Assembly: GCA_963791145.1 (NCBI GenBank)
Contig: CAWBRT010000009.1
Span: forward strand, 62,001 to 126,000
Source: CAWBRT01 sp963791145
GTDB taxonomy: Bacteria; Acidobacteriota; Terriglobia; Terriglobales; Acidobacteriaceae
DNA length: 64,000 bases
Direction: 5' to 3'
Below the pieces are notes generated by a model. That model did no database searches. It saw only the letters and a program-made list of their open reading frames with translations, and was not told the DNA's origin. Made by a program: the position numbers and the translations under genes. Below, one piece after another: positions 43,990 through 53,998 of this stretch (the stretch's first letter is position 1; every line of letters begins with the position of its first letter).

Positions 43990-45034
43990 ATGGAAGAGGC
44001 CAAGACAGTTCGGCTGACGGAGACGGTCAAGGCTGCCGGTTGAGCCAGCAAGCTAAGTCCGGCGGTGCTGGACTCGGTGCTTGGGAAATTAGCCCGGCAG
44101 AATGATCCCAACGTGCTGGTCGGCTTCGACAAAGCCGACGACGCCGGCGTGTATCAACTCACGCCTGAGCTGGCGCTCGTCCAGACGGTCGACTTCTTTA
44201 CCCCGATCGTCGATGACCCGTACACCTTCGGGCAGATCGCCGCCACCAACGCGCTCAGCGACGTCTATGCCATGGGCGGCCATCCGCTCTCGGCGCTCGC
44301 CCTGGTCTGCTTTCCCGAGAAGAGCGATCTCAGCATCCTGGAGCAGATTCTGGCCGGCGGCCTCAGCAAGATGGTCGAGGCGGGCTGCACCATCGTCGGC
44401 GGACACAGCATCCGCGATCCCGGAGATCAAGTTCGGCTATGCCGTCACCGGAACCATCGATCCCCGGCGCGTGATGACCAACACGGGCGCCCGCGCGGGC
44501 GATGCGCTGGTGCTGACCAAGGCGCTGGGCACCGGCGTAATCTCTACGGCGATCAAGCGCGGGCTGGCCCTGCCGGAGTGGATCGATGCGGCCACCCGCT
44601 CCATGACGACCCTCAACCGCACGGCGGCCGAAATCGCGCTGCGCCACGATGTTCACGGCATGACCGACATCACCGGCTTCGGCTTGATCGGCCACTCCCG
44701 CGAACTCGCCCTCGGCAGTAATGTGTCATTGATCATTCAGAGTGAAGAGATTCCCGTGCTGCACGGCGGGCTGGAGTGCGTCCGCCTCGGCTTCATTCCT
44801 GGCGGGCTGAAGGCCAACCGCGAGTTCGCCGAATGCGTCGTCGAATACGAACCCGGCATTCCGGAAGACTTGCGCACCATCCTGTACGATCCGCAAACCG
44901 CCGGCGGCCTGCTGATCTCCCTGCCCATGGCCGAGGCCAAAGTTCTGCTGAAGGAGCTACGTGCGGTAGGGATCTATGGGCGCCCCATCGGCGAAGTCAA
45001 GTCACCGCGCAAGCCAATGATCCACGTGATCTGA
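43990..45034 (+). CDS. selD: Selenophosphate synthetase with selenocysteine encoded by UGA (plus one indel)
   Basis: The frame from the ATG at 43990 (an ATG three codons earlier is also possible) reads MEEAKTVRLTETVKAAG, then TGA at 44041-44043, then ASKLSPAVLDSVLGKLARQ. The UGA falls where SelD has its catalytic Cys, and the essential Lys three residues later (U-A-S-K against C-G-C-K) is present. Downstream, VLVGFDKADDAGVY, TVDFFTPIVDDPYTFGQIAATNALSDVYAMGG and GGHSIRD are standard SelD. Near 44420 one extra base shifts the frame; PEIKFGYAVTG then continues to 45034 with GMTDITGFGLIGH and YDPQTAGGLL. It makes selenophosphate from selenide and ATP for tRNA-Sec and tRNA selenation. It probably depends on its own product for synthesis. 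Confidence 0.92.
44051..44079 (+). promoter_or_regulatory. Candidate bacterial SECIS hairpin in selD
   Basis: AGTCC (44056-44060) pairs with GGACT (44070-44074) around a nine-base loop starting GG; after one mismatch, U-G, C-G and G-U pairs extend the stem. The loop begins 18 nt after the UGA, within the spacing of the bacterial SECIS model that SelB recognises. Confidence 0.6.
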
Positions 45035-45132
45035 ACTACCGTTTCTCGTTTTCTCGTTTCAAGTTTCACGAGGAAAGAACCGGGTGCATTGCGGGCACTA
45101 GCCTTACTTGTGATAAGGCGATTTTTCACTAA

Positions 45133-45555
45133 TCACGCGACGATAACCGAGACACCCAACGGAATTTGCAACTCAATGAACATCTCCAGCGAAGTGTGAG
45201 GGACTTCAAACCCAGCCGTTTCGCAGTTTGAGCGATAGCCGAGGAACACATCTACAGTGAATGACTTCTTTAGCTGGAGCAGGTACTGCTTGTGCGGTTT
45301 CATTACGCGCCACAAAGCGTCAATGTGCTTTTCAAGAGGTTCAGATTTGTCCATCGGCGGCGAGTAATACCACATGTCGTGCTTGTATGGTTCTCCCTTC
45401 TTATGCGAGTGTGTTGGCTGGAGCCTTAGCGCGGCAGAAACGCTGTCCAAGTCAAGGCCATCGCCAGCTATGCGAAGGGACGCGGAATAGGAAAAGAAAT
45501 ATTCTTCTCCCTCATCACCGGATGCGGCACTGGGATCTGTGAACGGTTCATCCAT
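45133..45555 (-). CDS. DUF4279-domain protein
   Basis: 140 residues, soluble. FSYSASLRIAGDGLDLDSVSAALRLQPTHSHKKGEPY and HIDALWRVMKPHKQYLLQLKKSFTVDVFLGYRSNCETAGFEVPHTSLEMFIELQIPLGVSVIV match the DUF4279 pattern (paired repeats, GxP(x)Y, and a conserved aromatic end). Such genes are often found in accessory regions. GC content here is lower than in the neighbours. Function unknown. Confidence 0.75.
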   Translation of the reverse strand: MDEPFTDPSAASGDEGEEYFFSYSASLRIAGDGLDLDSVSAALRLQPTHSHKKGEPYKHDMWYYSPPMDKSEPLEKHIDALWRVMKPHKQYLLQLKKSFTVDVFLGYRSNCETAGFEVPHTSLEMFIELQIPLGVSVIVA

Positions 45556-46037
45556 AAACCACTAATGTTACTGCAAGATGCGCCAGCAAACGGCTCGATT
45601 CTAGGTAGTGATTTACCTACACAGGGCTTTTCACTCGTTACACCGGTGTCTCACTCAAACGTTGCAATTTCGCTTGGGTGCCGGAATCCTTGTCAAGCCC
45701 CCTAGCACCCCTGTTTCTTTGTAAGTCTCTGAGAATCCACCGACAATTTTCTTGCGAGCCATGTCACATTTCCCTGTCCAAACTGCCATACTGGAAGTAG
45801 GGACCAATAGCCACCACTATTGGCCTTGCTCCTTGTTGTCGTGACAACAGAAGCGGTTTGCCTTTCTTTGTCGAAAACCGTATCCCCTTTGGATTGAAGA
45901 ATTTACCCGCAACCTCTTTCAATGCAAGAATTTGCGGCACTTATCCTAGCGTAATCAGCAGAAAACAAACAATTTGCGGCTTTATACCGGGGGGTAGGGG
46001 TATACGGCACGTGGAGGCAGTTGTCCGCCCCGGCGGG
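45556..46037. other. Lower-GC intergenic region without a supportable gene
   Basis: About 480 bp, clearly poorer in GC than its surroundings and full of stops in all frames. No RNA gene or promoter was recognised. Together with the DUF4279 gene and the transposase remnant it looks like an accessory islet. Confidence 0.5.
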
Positions 46038-46592
46038 CTAAGGCGATGTCTCGACATCTGGTGTCTTCTTCGATCGGGTGGATTTACGACGCTGCCGAGA
46101 AGACGACTCGTCCGCACTTAGCGGAGGCGTGTTCCCGCTCACCTTGTTCTTTCCCGGTTCTGCGGTCTCGTATTCGATCTTTTTGCCGCTGCGGCTCTCC
46201 ACGGTTTTCAGCACCGTTTCTATCGAGTCCGGGCCAACTTTGAAGATGGCAAGCTGCGGTTTGCCATCTCCATCTGTGTATGCAACGGAAAGATAGTGGT
46301 CCAGCGTTTTGAGGAGCAGGGCCGGCGCAAAACCAAGTCCGGGTAGCATTAGATGGTCCCAGTCATAACGTGCATGCCGGCCGTATCCTAGCGCGGTAAT
46401 TTTGCTATATGGCGTCTGCCAATCCGCGAACCTGAGGACGCTCTCGTCCCCAACATCGAGCATGCTTGTCTTTGCCTGTTGAATGTTGGCCGTCCCACCG
46501 ATGTATACAGCATCCTTGTCCGGGTTTGCCGCTGCCGCGAACTCGACCGCAAACAAAACAACAATCAACAGCCCCGAAATGCTGCGTCTCAT
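46038..46592 (-). CDS. Hypothetical secreted protein
   Basis: 184 residues with a signal peptide (SISGLLIVVLFAVEFAAAAN). A conserved-looking mature domain (KDAVYIGGTANIQQAKTSMLDVGDESVLRFA..., YSKITALGYGRHARYDWDHLMLPGLGFAPALLLKTLDHYLSVAYTDGDGKPQLAIFKVGPDSIETVLKTVESRSG) is followed by a charged, disordered tail ending SSSRQRRKSTRSKK. The YTDxxGKPQ strand recalls PH-like domains, but I do not recognise the family. Single gene. Confidence 0.75.
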   Translation of the reverse strand: MRRSISGLLIVVLFAVEFAAAANPDKDAVYIGGTANIQQAKTSMLDVGDESVLRFADWQTPYSKITALGYGRHARYDWDHLMLPGLGFAPALLLKTLDHYLSVAYTDGDGKPQLAIFKVGPDSIETVLKTVESRSGKKIEYETAEPGKNKVSGNTPPLSADESSSRQRRKSTRSKKTPDVETSP

Positions 46593-46713
46593 GGTTGTCC
46601 CTTACGCAGGTTTTTCGCCGCCATTCCCAATCGACTCGAATTGTACGACACTGCCGCGAACTGGTCGACTCCGCTCCTGGTGAAACATGAAACTAGAAAC
46701 GTGAAACGTGCAG

Positions 46714-48732
46714 TTACTGCCGCTGCCTTCCCGCTGCCGCTCTCCTCACTCCTCCGCCGCGCGGAGCATAGTTCGGAATCGTGACCGGCAGCGTTCCCGA
46801 GAGCGGAATCTCGCCGAACAGCGCCTTCACCGCGCTGATCTCCGAGACCTCTACGGTCGAATACAAGCAGAGGTAGTTCTGAATCTCCGGATACCTGGCG
46901 GCCAGATACGGAGTGCCCATCGCCAGCACGACAGTCTTCCCCGATGCCGCGGCCAGCATCGTTCTGAGCAGCGCGCCGGTCCCCGCACTCATCTCCAGCC
47001 CTTGCGGCGCGCCTGCCGTCGGCGCCGCGTAGACCGGCGCGATGACCACTTTGGCTCGCTCCACCGCTCTCATCACCCGCGGAGCCAGCCAAGCCACGGT
47101 CCACTCGTCGACGTAGTAGACCTCGACTGCGGGCAGGCGGGCGCGCAGCCAGCGCTCGAAGACGCGTCCAGAGTCGCCTCGCGCATAGTCGGTGAAGATC
47201 ACCGCCAGCGTGGTGGAACCGGCAGCTCCATTGGCGCCGTTCGTCTTCTGGGCGGAAGTGAGAACCATGTTTGGGACACCGCCGGCGAGCGGTAGCACGC
47301 GGCCGTTGTCGCGCACCAGGGTCACGGAGGCGTCGGCGATCTGCTGCGCGATGGCCTGGTTCTCCGGGCGTCCGACGAGGCGCGATATCGCCTCCATGTC
47401 CACCAGCCGCGACTTGTTGAGGCCGAGCGAGGCTTTGGCGCGCAGGATCTTCAGCACCGACTCATCGATGCGGCTCTCGCTGATCTCTCCCCGGCGCACG
47501 GCTTCGAGCAGCGCGCGATAGGAGGGCTCCACGTTCACCACCCCCACCAGCATGTCTTCGCCGGCCTTCACGGCTTCCACCGCGGCGCGCCCCGCGGCCG
47601 CTGCCGGTGACAGGTTGGAGAAGACGCTGGTGAGCGCGCCCATCTCCATCGCATCGGTCACCACCAATCCGCGGAAGCCCATCTGCTTCTTCAGCACGTC
47701 GCCGATGATCACCGGCGAAAGGCTCGCCAGCCTCCTGGGATCGGGATCCAGCGCGGGCACGGTCACATGGGCGACCATGACGCTGTCCACGCCCGCGGCA
47801 ATGGCGGCGCGGAAAGGCGCCAACTCGACCTTTTCCAGCCGTTGCCGGTCGGCCTTGATGATGGCGGCCGCCAGGTGCGTATCGGTGTCGCCGTCGCCGT
47901 GTCCGGGAAAATGCTTGGCGGTGGTCAGCATTCCCATGCCCTGCGCCCCGGCAATGTAGGCGGCTACCATGTCACCGGCCTGCGCGGGATCCTCGCCGTA
48001 GCTGCGCGCATTGATGATGGGATTCAACGGATTGGAATTGACGTCGGCGACGGGAAAGAAATTCCAGTGAATGCCGAGCGCGCGGGCTTCCGTGGCCGTG
48101 ATCTTGCCGGAGAGGAAGGCGAAATTCTTATTCCCGGCCGCGGCAAAGGCCATGGCGTGCGGGAAGACGGTTCCCGCGTTCAGGCGCATCGGGATACCGC
48201 GCTCGAAATCGGCGGCGAAGATCAGCGGCAGCTCCGAGTCACGCTGCAAGCGGTTGGTAAGCGCCGCCGTCTCGTACGGGCTGCTTTTCTTGAGCAGGCC
48301 GCCGTCAGTCGGCACCGTCACGCCGATGGCGCCGATGTGATAAGTGCGCACGGTGTTCCGCAGTTGCTGGTATTCCGGCCCGTCGGTGTTCACGAACTCC
48401 GACTTCACCCAGATCATGAGCATCTGGCCGATCTTCTGCTCCAGCGACATGTGCTTCAGCGTGGCCCGCGCCCAGTGCTCGCCCGCGCCCCCAAGGAGCG
48501 GCTTGCTCAAACTTGCTGGAGTGAAGTTGGCGGCGAAATCGGGCTGGCGGGAGGCTATGGCTTCCGGCAGAAGCCGAGCCTGGGTCGGCGGTTGCGCCGG
48601 GCTCGACTGCGCTGGCTCTTCGTTCGCCTGCTGGGGCACGCTGGGCGATGGGATGTCTTGCGCCGCCGTGCGCGGTACGGGTGCGACTGCGGCTAGCAAC
48701 ATTGCCGCGAAAAAAACAGCAACTCTCGGCAT
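46714..48732 (-). CDS. Secreted GH3 family glycosidase (beta-N-acetylhexosaminidase/NagZ-like)
   Basis: 672 residues with a signal peptide (FFAAMLLAAVAPVPRTAA). The GH3 TIM-barrel carries KHFPGHGDGDTDTHLAAAI, the NagZ-type His/Asp dyad loop, and the nucleophile Asp in GLVVTDAMEMGAL. A C-terminal alpha/beta sandwich (residues ~450-655; TLVRDNGRVLPLAG...) is also present, as in longer NagZ relatives. It probably cleaves terminal GlcNAc from wall or chitin fragments in the periplasm. It is the first of several glycosidases in this part of the window. Confidence 0.88.
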   Translation of the reverse strand: MPRVAVFFAAMLLAAVAPVPRTAAQDIPSPSVPQQANEEPAQSSPAQPPTQARLLPEAIASRQPDFAANFTPASLSKPLLGGAGEHWARATLKHMSLEQKIGQMLMIWVKSEFVNTDGPEYQQLRNTVRTYHIGAIGVTVPTDGGLLKKSSPYETAALTNRLQRDSELPLIFAADFERGIPMRLNAGTVFPHAMAFAAAGNKNFAFLSGKITATEARALGIHWNFFPVADVNSNPLNPIINARSYGEDPAQAGDMVAAYIAGAQGMGMLTTAKHFPGHGDGDTDTHLAAAIIKADRQRLEKVELAPFRAAIAAGVDSVMVAHVTVPALDPDPRRLASLSPVIIGDVLKKQMGFRGLVVTDAMEMGALTSVFSNLSPAAAAGRAAVEAVKAGEDMLVGVVNVEPSYRALLEAVRRGEISESRIDESVLKILRAKASLGLNKSRLVDMEAISRLVGRPENQAIAQQIADASVTLVRDNGRVLPLAGGVPNMVLTSAQKTNGANGAAGSTTLAVIFTDYARGDSGRVFERWLRARLPAVEVYYVDEWTVAWLAPRVMRAVERAKVVIAPVYAAPTAGAPQGLEMSAGTGALLRTMLAAASGKTVVLAMGTPYLAARYPEIQNYLCLYSTVEVSEISAVKALFGEIPLSGTLPVTIPNYAPRGGGVRRAAAGRQRQ

Positions 48733-48878
48733 GCGGCCACAATACCAGTTCTCGAAACCAGTTCCCAGTTCTAAAAGCGAGTTCCCAGTTCTCGGTTCTC
48801 AGTTACAGATAGTCGCAGATCGTACGGCGGAACCGACCGCGAAAACAAGAACTGAGAACTAGGAACTGGGAACTGCCT

Positions 48879-49794
48879 TTAGCGTACCGAGATCACTCCT
48901 GCGCCGACGATCGGGGGCGGGGTCCAGCGCGCCTTGGGTGCGATGGTGTTCTGCGAAGTTCCCGCATACGCGGTCTGCCGGCTTGCCTGCACGGGTGCGA
49001 CGGGGCCGCTCCCTTCGGCGGTGCGGATTTCGACATCGCGCCCGCGGAAGATGTGCTCGCCAAAGAATCTGATTTCAGCGCGGGCTGAGAGAGCGGTTTG
49101 CAGCCAGATTCCCATCTCCTGCGAAAACTGGAGAGTGACATCCAGATGCTTGACCCACCAGGAGGGATTCTTGGCAGGAGAGCCCTCGATGCGGCGAACG
49201 TTGAAGCTGGCGGCGTCCACCCAGGCGCGGCCGCGAATCAGGTCCTTGCTATCGCGGCGCGGGGTGAGGCCGAGCACGAAGCAATCATGACCGTCTGTGT
49301 TTTCTCTGCCGAGCAGTTGAAAGCTGTAGTTTTCCTCGACCAGTGCTGCCTGTTTCCACGCGGGAGCGATTTCAATCTCGTGGTCGAGTATGCGCCGAAC
49401 CAGGCGCTCTCCGTTGCCGCCGCCCTGGGTCGAACGGATGGCGTACTGCTTGACACCGGGGGGAACGACGCTGACCTCCGCGGTTACGGTGCTGGGCTCT
49501 GATTTCTTGCGGTTCAGCAATTCGTATTCGCGCACCAGCGTGTACGGATGCGCGACCTGATGGTTCTGGAATTGCACCGCAGTGAGTCGGCCGACGATCT
49601 CCGGCAGGCTGGGCTGAGCTTCGGCGGAAGGAGCTGGCGGGGGCGATGCGTGTCCTCTGCCGATGCTGGACGCGGTGCGATTGCGCTTCCTGAGCCAGGC
49701 ACGGATAGGCAGAGATCAATGCCAGAACCAGCATGACGATCGCTTCCACGGCTTTCGTCTGCAAGAGCCCTCCCGTGTTCGGCCCTATCCACAC
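48879..49794 (-). CDS. Secreted LolA-like/outer-membrane lipoprotein-sorting family protein (one indel)
   Basis: The C-terminal frame (MQFQNHQVAHPYTLVREYELLNRKKSEP... ) runs to 48879 and ends ...VGAGVISVR. Reading back, it continues as AEAQPSLPEIVGRLTAV, while the signal peptide (AIVMLVLALISAYPCLAQEAQ) is in another frame from the ATG at 49794, so an indel near 49680 joins them. The domain shows YSFQLLGRENTDGHDCFVLGLTPRRDSKDLIRGRAWVDAASFNVRRIEG, the pattern of the LolA/LppX-like superfamily. Probably periplasmic; its ligand is unknown. Confidence 0.7.
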
Positions 49795-49935
49795 GTAGCA
49801 GCTAGGATGCGCCGGGAAGAATACGAGCTGTGTTGCGCGGCGAAGGTGACGGAAAGTTCACTTGCGCTCGTTTGGTGGGAAGTGCCGCCAGAGCGGTTTT
49901 TCAACAGAGCAGAGGCAACCCTCTCGCAAACATCA

Positions 49936-51280
49936 TTAACTTGCCCGGCGCGAGCGCCACGACTCTTCGATTTCCTCCAGCGTGCGCCCCTTGGTCTCCG
50001 GCACGAGATAGTACGAGAAGACCAGCGAGGCGATGGCCAGCACCCCATAGAGCCAGAAGGTCCAGCTTGGTCCCAGGATTTCCAGCAGGGTCAGGAAGGT
50101 AATCGAGACCAGCATGTTGAAAATCCAGTTGGTCGCCGCCGCCGTGCCTTCGGCGATGCCGCGAATTTGCAAGGGATAGATTTCCGAGATCAGCAGCCAG
50201 AAGATTGGTCCCAGGCTGATGGCGAAAAACGCCACGTAAGCCATCAAGGTGACGACGGCGACCCAGGCCGACCACCGGCGCTTCGCTGGAGCCGTAGAAG
50301 ACGAAGCCCAGCACCGCCAGGCTCGCAGACATTCCGGCGATGCCGGTGAGCAGTAGCGGACGGCGTCCGACGCGATCGATCAGCCACATGGCAACCACCG
50401 TCATCAGGACGTTCACCAGGCCGATGCCAGCCGTGGCCAGGATTGCGCCTTCAGCCGACGGAATGCCAGCGGCCTGAATAATGGTCGGTGCGTAATAGAT
50501 CACGGTGTTAATGCCGGTCACCTGCTGGAAGATCGCCAGGCCGAGGCCCACCACCAGCGCCGGACGCACCGCCGGGCGCAACAGGTCGGCCCAGCGTCCA
50601 TGCTCTTCGGCGTGCTCCAGGCTTTCGCAGATCTCGCGGTACTCGGTCTCGATGCCGCCGCCGCGAATGCGCAGCAGTACCGTACGGGCGGCTTCCGGAC
50701 CAAGGCGCTTGGCGAGCCAACGCGGGCTCTCGGGCAGCACGATCATCCCTATTCCGAGAATCAGGCCGGGAATGGCGGCCAGGCCCAGCATCCAGCGCCA
50801 CGCTTGGCTACGGGCAAAGGCGTAGTCAACCAGGTAAGCGCCCAGAATGCCCACTGTGATCGCTAACTGAAAGAGCGAAACCTGCCAGCCACGCGCCTCC
50901 GGCGGCGCAACTTCGGAGATATAGACCGGAACTGTGGTGCAGGCCAGGCCAATACCTAATCCAACCACCACTCGTCCGATCACCAGCATGTTGAGCGAGG
51001 AAGCGGCGGCACAGACGATGGCTCCGGCGATGAAGATCACGGAGGTTGCGATCAGCGTGGCGCGGCGTCCGAAGCGGTCCGAGAGGCGGCCTCCGCTCAG
51101 CGCCCCTATGGTCGCTCCCGCCAGCACGATGCTGACCGCCAGCTCCTGGCCGAAGGCCGACAAGGCAAACTCCTGGCGAATGAATATCAGCGCGCCGGAG
51201 ATCACGCCGGTGTCATAGCCGAAGAGCAATCCGCCCAGGGCGGCGAAACCGGCGGCGAGATAGACGAATCCTCTCCTCAC
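49936..51280 (-). CDS. MFS sugar porter (XylE/GalP-like), one indel
   Basis: Twelve-helix MFS protein of ~447 residues. GGLLFGYDTGVISGALIF, GGRLSDRFGRRATL, VPVYISEVAPPEARGW, PESPRWLAKRLG, QQVTGINTVIYYAPTI, WLIDRVGRRPLLL and (after an indel near 50262) YPLQIRGIAEG and VPETKGRTLEEIEESW give the complete sugar-porter signature set. It would bring a mono- or disaccharide into the cell with protons. It lies just after the BglX-like gene on the same strand, consistent with uptake of glucose released outside the cytoplasm. Confidence 0.9.
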
Positions 51281-51368
51281 CGCCCTGGCGCGTCGCGCCG
51301 TGCTCGATATGCAAACGTCTGGGTTGTGCCAACGTCGGGCCTCCTGGCTAAAGTTCGGGGATAGATCC

Positions 51369-53700
51369 CTATTCTGTGATGGTGAACTGCGACGGCGCGC
51401 CGTCCGCCGAGTTTGGGGCTATCCAGACACTCACTTCGGCGGGTTCCACCTGATAACGCATGTCGAGATCCCAGAACGCGAGCTGATCTCTTCCGAGGGT
51501 GAACTCCACGGTGCGGGACTCGCCGGGCTGGAGTTCTACGACTTGGAAACCCTTGAGCTCCTTGATCGGACGCGAGACGCTGGTGCCGCGTTGCCGTATG
51601 TAAAGCTCCACCGTCTCGCGCCCGGCGCGCGTTCCGCTGTTGGTAACAACGGCCGAAACCGCGAATGGCTGTCTTTTCCGGAGTTCAGCGCGCGGGCACT
51701 GATGGCGGTGGCGCTGAGCTTTGGCGACGAATAGCTGAAACGCGCGTACGAAAGGCCGTAGCCGAAGGGATAACAGCGGCGCATTCTGCTCGTCGATGTA
51801 GCGCGAGACGTACTTCTCCTCGGCATTGCGCGGTGGATGCGCGAGATCGACGCCTTCCGGCGGGGCGTCCCGTCGGCAGCGCGTCATAGTAGAGCGGTTC
51901 CTGCCCAACCGCCCTGGGAAAGGAAAGCGTGAGCTTGCCGCTGAAGTTGGTCTCGCCAAACAGCGCGCGCACCAGCGCCGGACCGGCTTCGACGCCCGGG
52001 TACCACGCTTCGCACAATCGCCGGAACGTGTTCGGCGGCCCAGCGAATAGCCAGCGGGCGTCCGCTGAAAATGACCAGCACCACCGGCTTGCCCGTGGCG
52101 ATGAGCTTTTCCAGCAACTGCTGCTGATTACCGGGAAGGTCGAGATGCGCGCGCGAGGCGGCCTCGCCGGTCATGCCTGCGGCATCTTCGCCGAGCGCGG
52201 CTATGATCACGTCGGCCTGCGCTGCGGCGGATAGTGCTTCAGCGAAACCCGCGTCGCTCGTAGTATTGATCTCCGTCCCCTTCGCGTAGAGCAAGCGCCC
52301 GCCGGATTGCCCGAGGCGCACCTCCAGGGCGGACTTCAGCGTGACTGCCGACTGCGCTTCGCCTTTGCCCGGCCACGATCCCAGCATATTGATGGCGCTA
52401 TCGGCCATAGCGGTCCAACCAGGGCGATGCGTGCGCACCGCAGAAGAGAGCGGCAGCAGCGGTTTGCCGTCTCGACGAGCATCGTTCTTCAAAAGCACCA
52501 AAGACCGCTCGGCGATGATGCGCGCCAGCGCCACGGTTCTCGGGTTTGAGCTGTTGCGGCGTCGGGGTTTCAGGAGTGTACGGATGATCGAACAATCCCA
52601 AGGCGAGCTTGAGCCGCAGCACGCGGCGCACGGCTTCATCCAGCGCCGCTTGCGGAACGGCGCCGGAGCGCACCAACTGCGCCAGCGTTTGCTGGTAGAG
52701 ACCGCTTTCCATGTCCATGTCGACGCCCGCCAGGAAGGCTTTCCTGGCGGCGGTTGCGCCGTCGTTGGCGATGCCATGGGCGATCAGTTCCTTGATGGCC
52801 TGCCAGTCGCTGACCACCACGCCGGGAAATGCCATTCATGCCGCAGCAATTCGTCAAGGTCAGCACGGTCGGCGCTGGCCGGGACGCCATTCAGAGTGTT
52901 GAAGGCGCTCATCACGCTTGCCGCTCCCGCCTCGATCGCCGCCTGAAAGGGCGGCAGATAGACATTGCCGCAAGGTGCGCTCGGACATTTCGGCGGCGTT
53001 GTAGTCGCGCCCGCCCTCGGCGGCGCCGTAACCGACGAAATGCTTGGCGCAGGCGGCGACGGAATCGGGATCGGACAGCTTTGCGCCCTGGTATCCGCGA
53101 ACGTAGGCGGCTGCCATCACCGATCCCAGGTACGGGTCTTCTCCCGCGCCCTCGACGATTCGTCCCCAGCGCGCGTCGCGGGCAATGTCGACCATCGGCG
53201 AGAAGGTCCAGCGCACGCCGTCGGCGCTGGCTTCCTGGGCCGCCACTCTTGCCGCCTGCTCCACCAGTTGCGGGTCCCAGGTCGACGCCATGGCCAGCGG
53301 CACGGGAAAGATCGTGCGATAGCCATGAATCACGTCCAACCCAAACAGCAGCGGAATCTTCAACCGCGAGCGCTCCATGGCCAGCGCTGCAGGGTGTTGG
53401 TTTCGCCGCGCCTGTCAGGTTCAGACAGCGAGCCAATTTGTCCTTTGACAATCTGCTCGCGATAATCCGCGCGGCCCGTCCCCGGGCCGGTCGGGACGCC
53501 CGCGGAATACTGCACCAGCTGCCCGATCTTCTCTTCCAACGTCATCTGCCGCAGAATGCTTTCGGCGCGGCGCTCAAGCGCCGGGCTCGCCAGCTCGCTC
53601 TGCGCGTGGGCGCAGATGGCGAGCAGGACGAGAGCGCATAAAGCCGGAATTTGCGGCAGGGATCGTGCGAAAGAGGAAATGGCAATGCCTCCAAAAAAAA
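51369..53700 (-). CDS. bglX: Secreted GH3 beta-glucosidase (BglX-like), broken by many indels
   Basis: The start is unclear near 53693 (GGAGG then ATTGCC), within IAISSFARSLPQIPALCALVLLAICAHAQS, a signal peptide. Pieces in successive frames give ESILRQMTLEEKIGQLVQY, LLFGLDVIHGYRTIFPVPLA, DIARDARWGRIVEGAGEDPYLG, AACAKHFVGYGAAEGGRDYN, VVVSDWQAIKELI (nucleophile Asp) and the C-terminal DVIIAALGEDAAGMTGEAASR, VVLVIFSGRPL, and a fibronectin-III-like end (TNSGTRAGRETVELYIRQRG). This is the full BglX architecture (~750 residues). At least seven slips occur, all between conserved blocks. It should hydrolyse beta-glucans or oligoglucosides in the periplasm. Confidence 0.82.
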
Positions 53701-53753
53701 AAGGCCTTCTCTTTAGAATGTATCCAAAAAACTTCAGGATAGGACGAGTTGTC

Positions 53754-53894
53754 GTGGAAGCCCACGGCTTCAGCCGTGGGGTCAAGGCATCAGGTTTGAA
53801 ACGGCTTTAGCCGCGGTGCTGATAAATCCACAGCGCCTAAAGGCATTCCTGCTATGGAACGTTGTTTCCCACGCCTGAAGGCGTGGGCTTCCAC
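53754..53894. repeat. Long inverted repeat with GTGGAAGCCCACG ends
   Basis: GTGGAAGCCCACGGCTTCAG at 53754 is complementary, with small differences, to the sequence ending CTGAAGGCGTGGGCTTCCAC at 53894. Inner self-complementary segments include CCACGGCTTCAGCCGTGG and CCACGCCTGAAGGCGTGG. It sits between two glycosidase genes. Confidence 0.75.
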
Positions 53895-53998
53895 ATGCCA
53901 GTCCCAATAAGAAACAAGTCCTCTCAGTTCTTGGACAGATTCTTAGATGACGTATCCGGAGACCAATATCCAATCTGAAATCTGCAATAGCGGGGATG

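Noticed and set aside
44041..44043. The TGA in selD as a nonsense mutation or sequencing error
   Set aside because: It falls exactly on the catalytic Cys/Sec position, both sides are in the same frame, and a SECIS-like hairpin follows.
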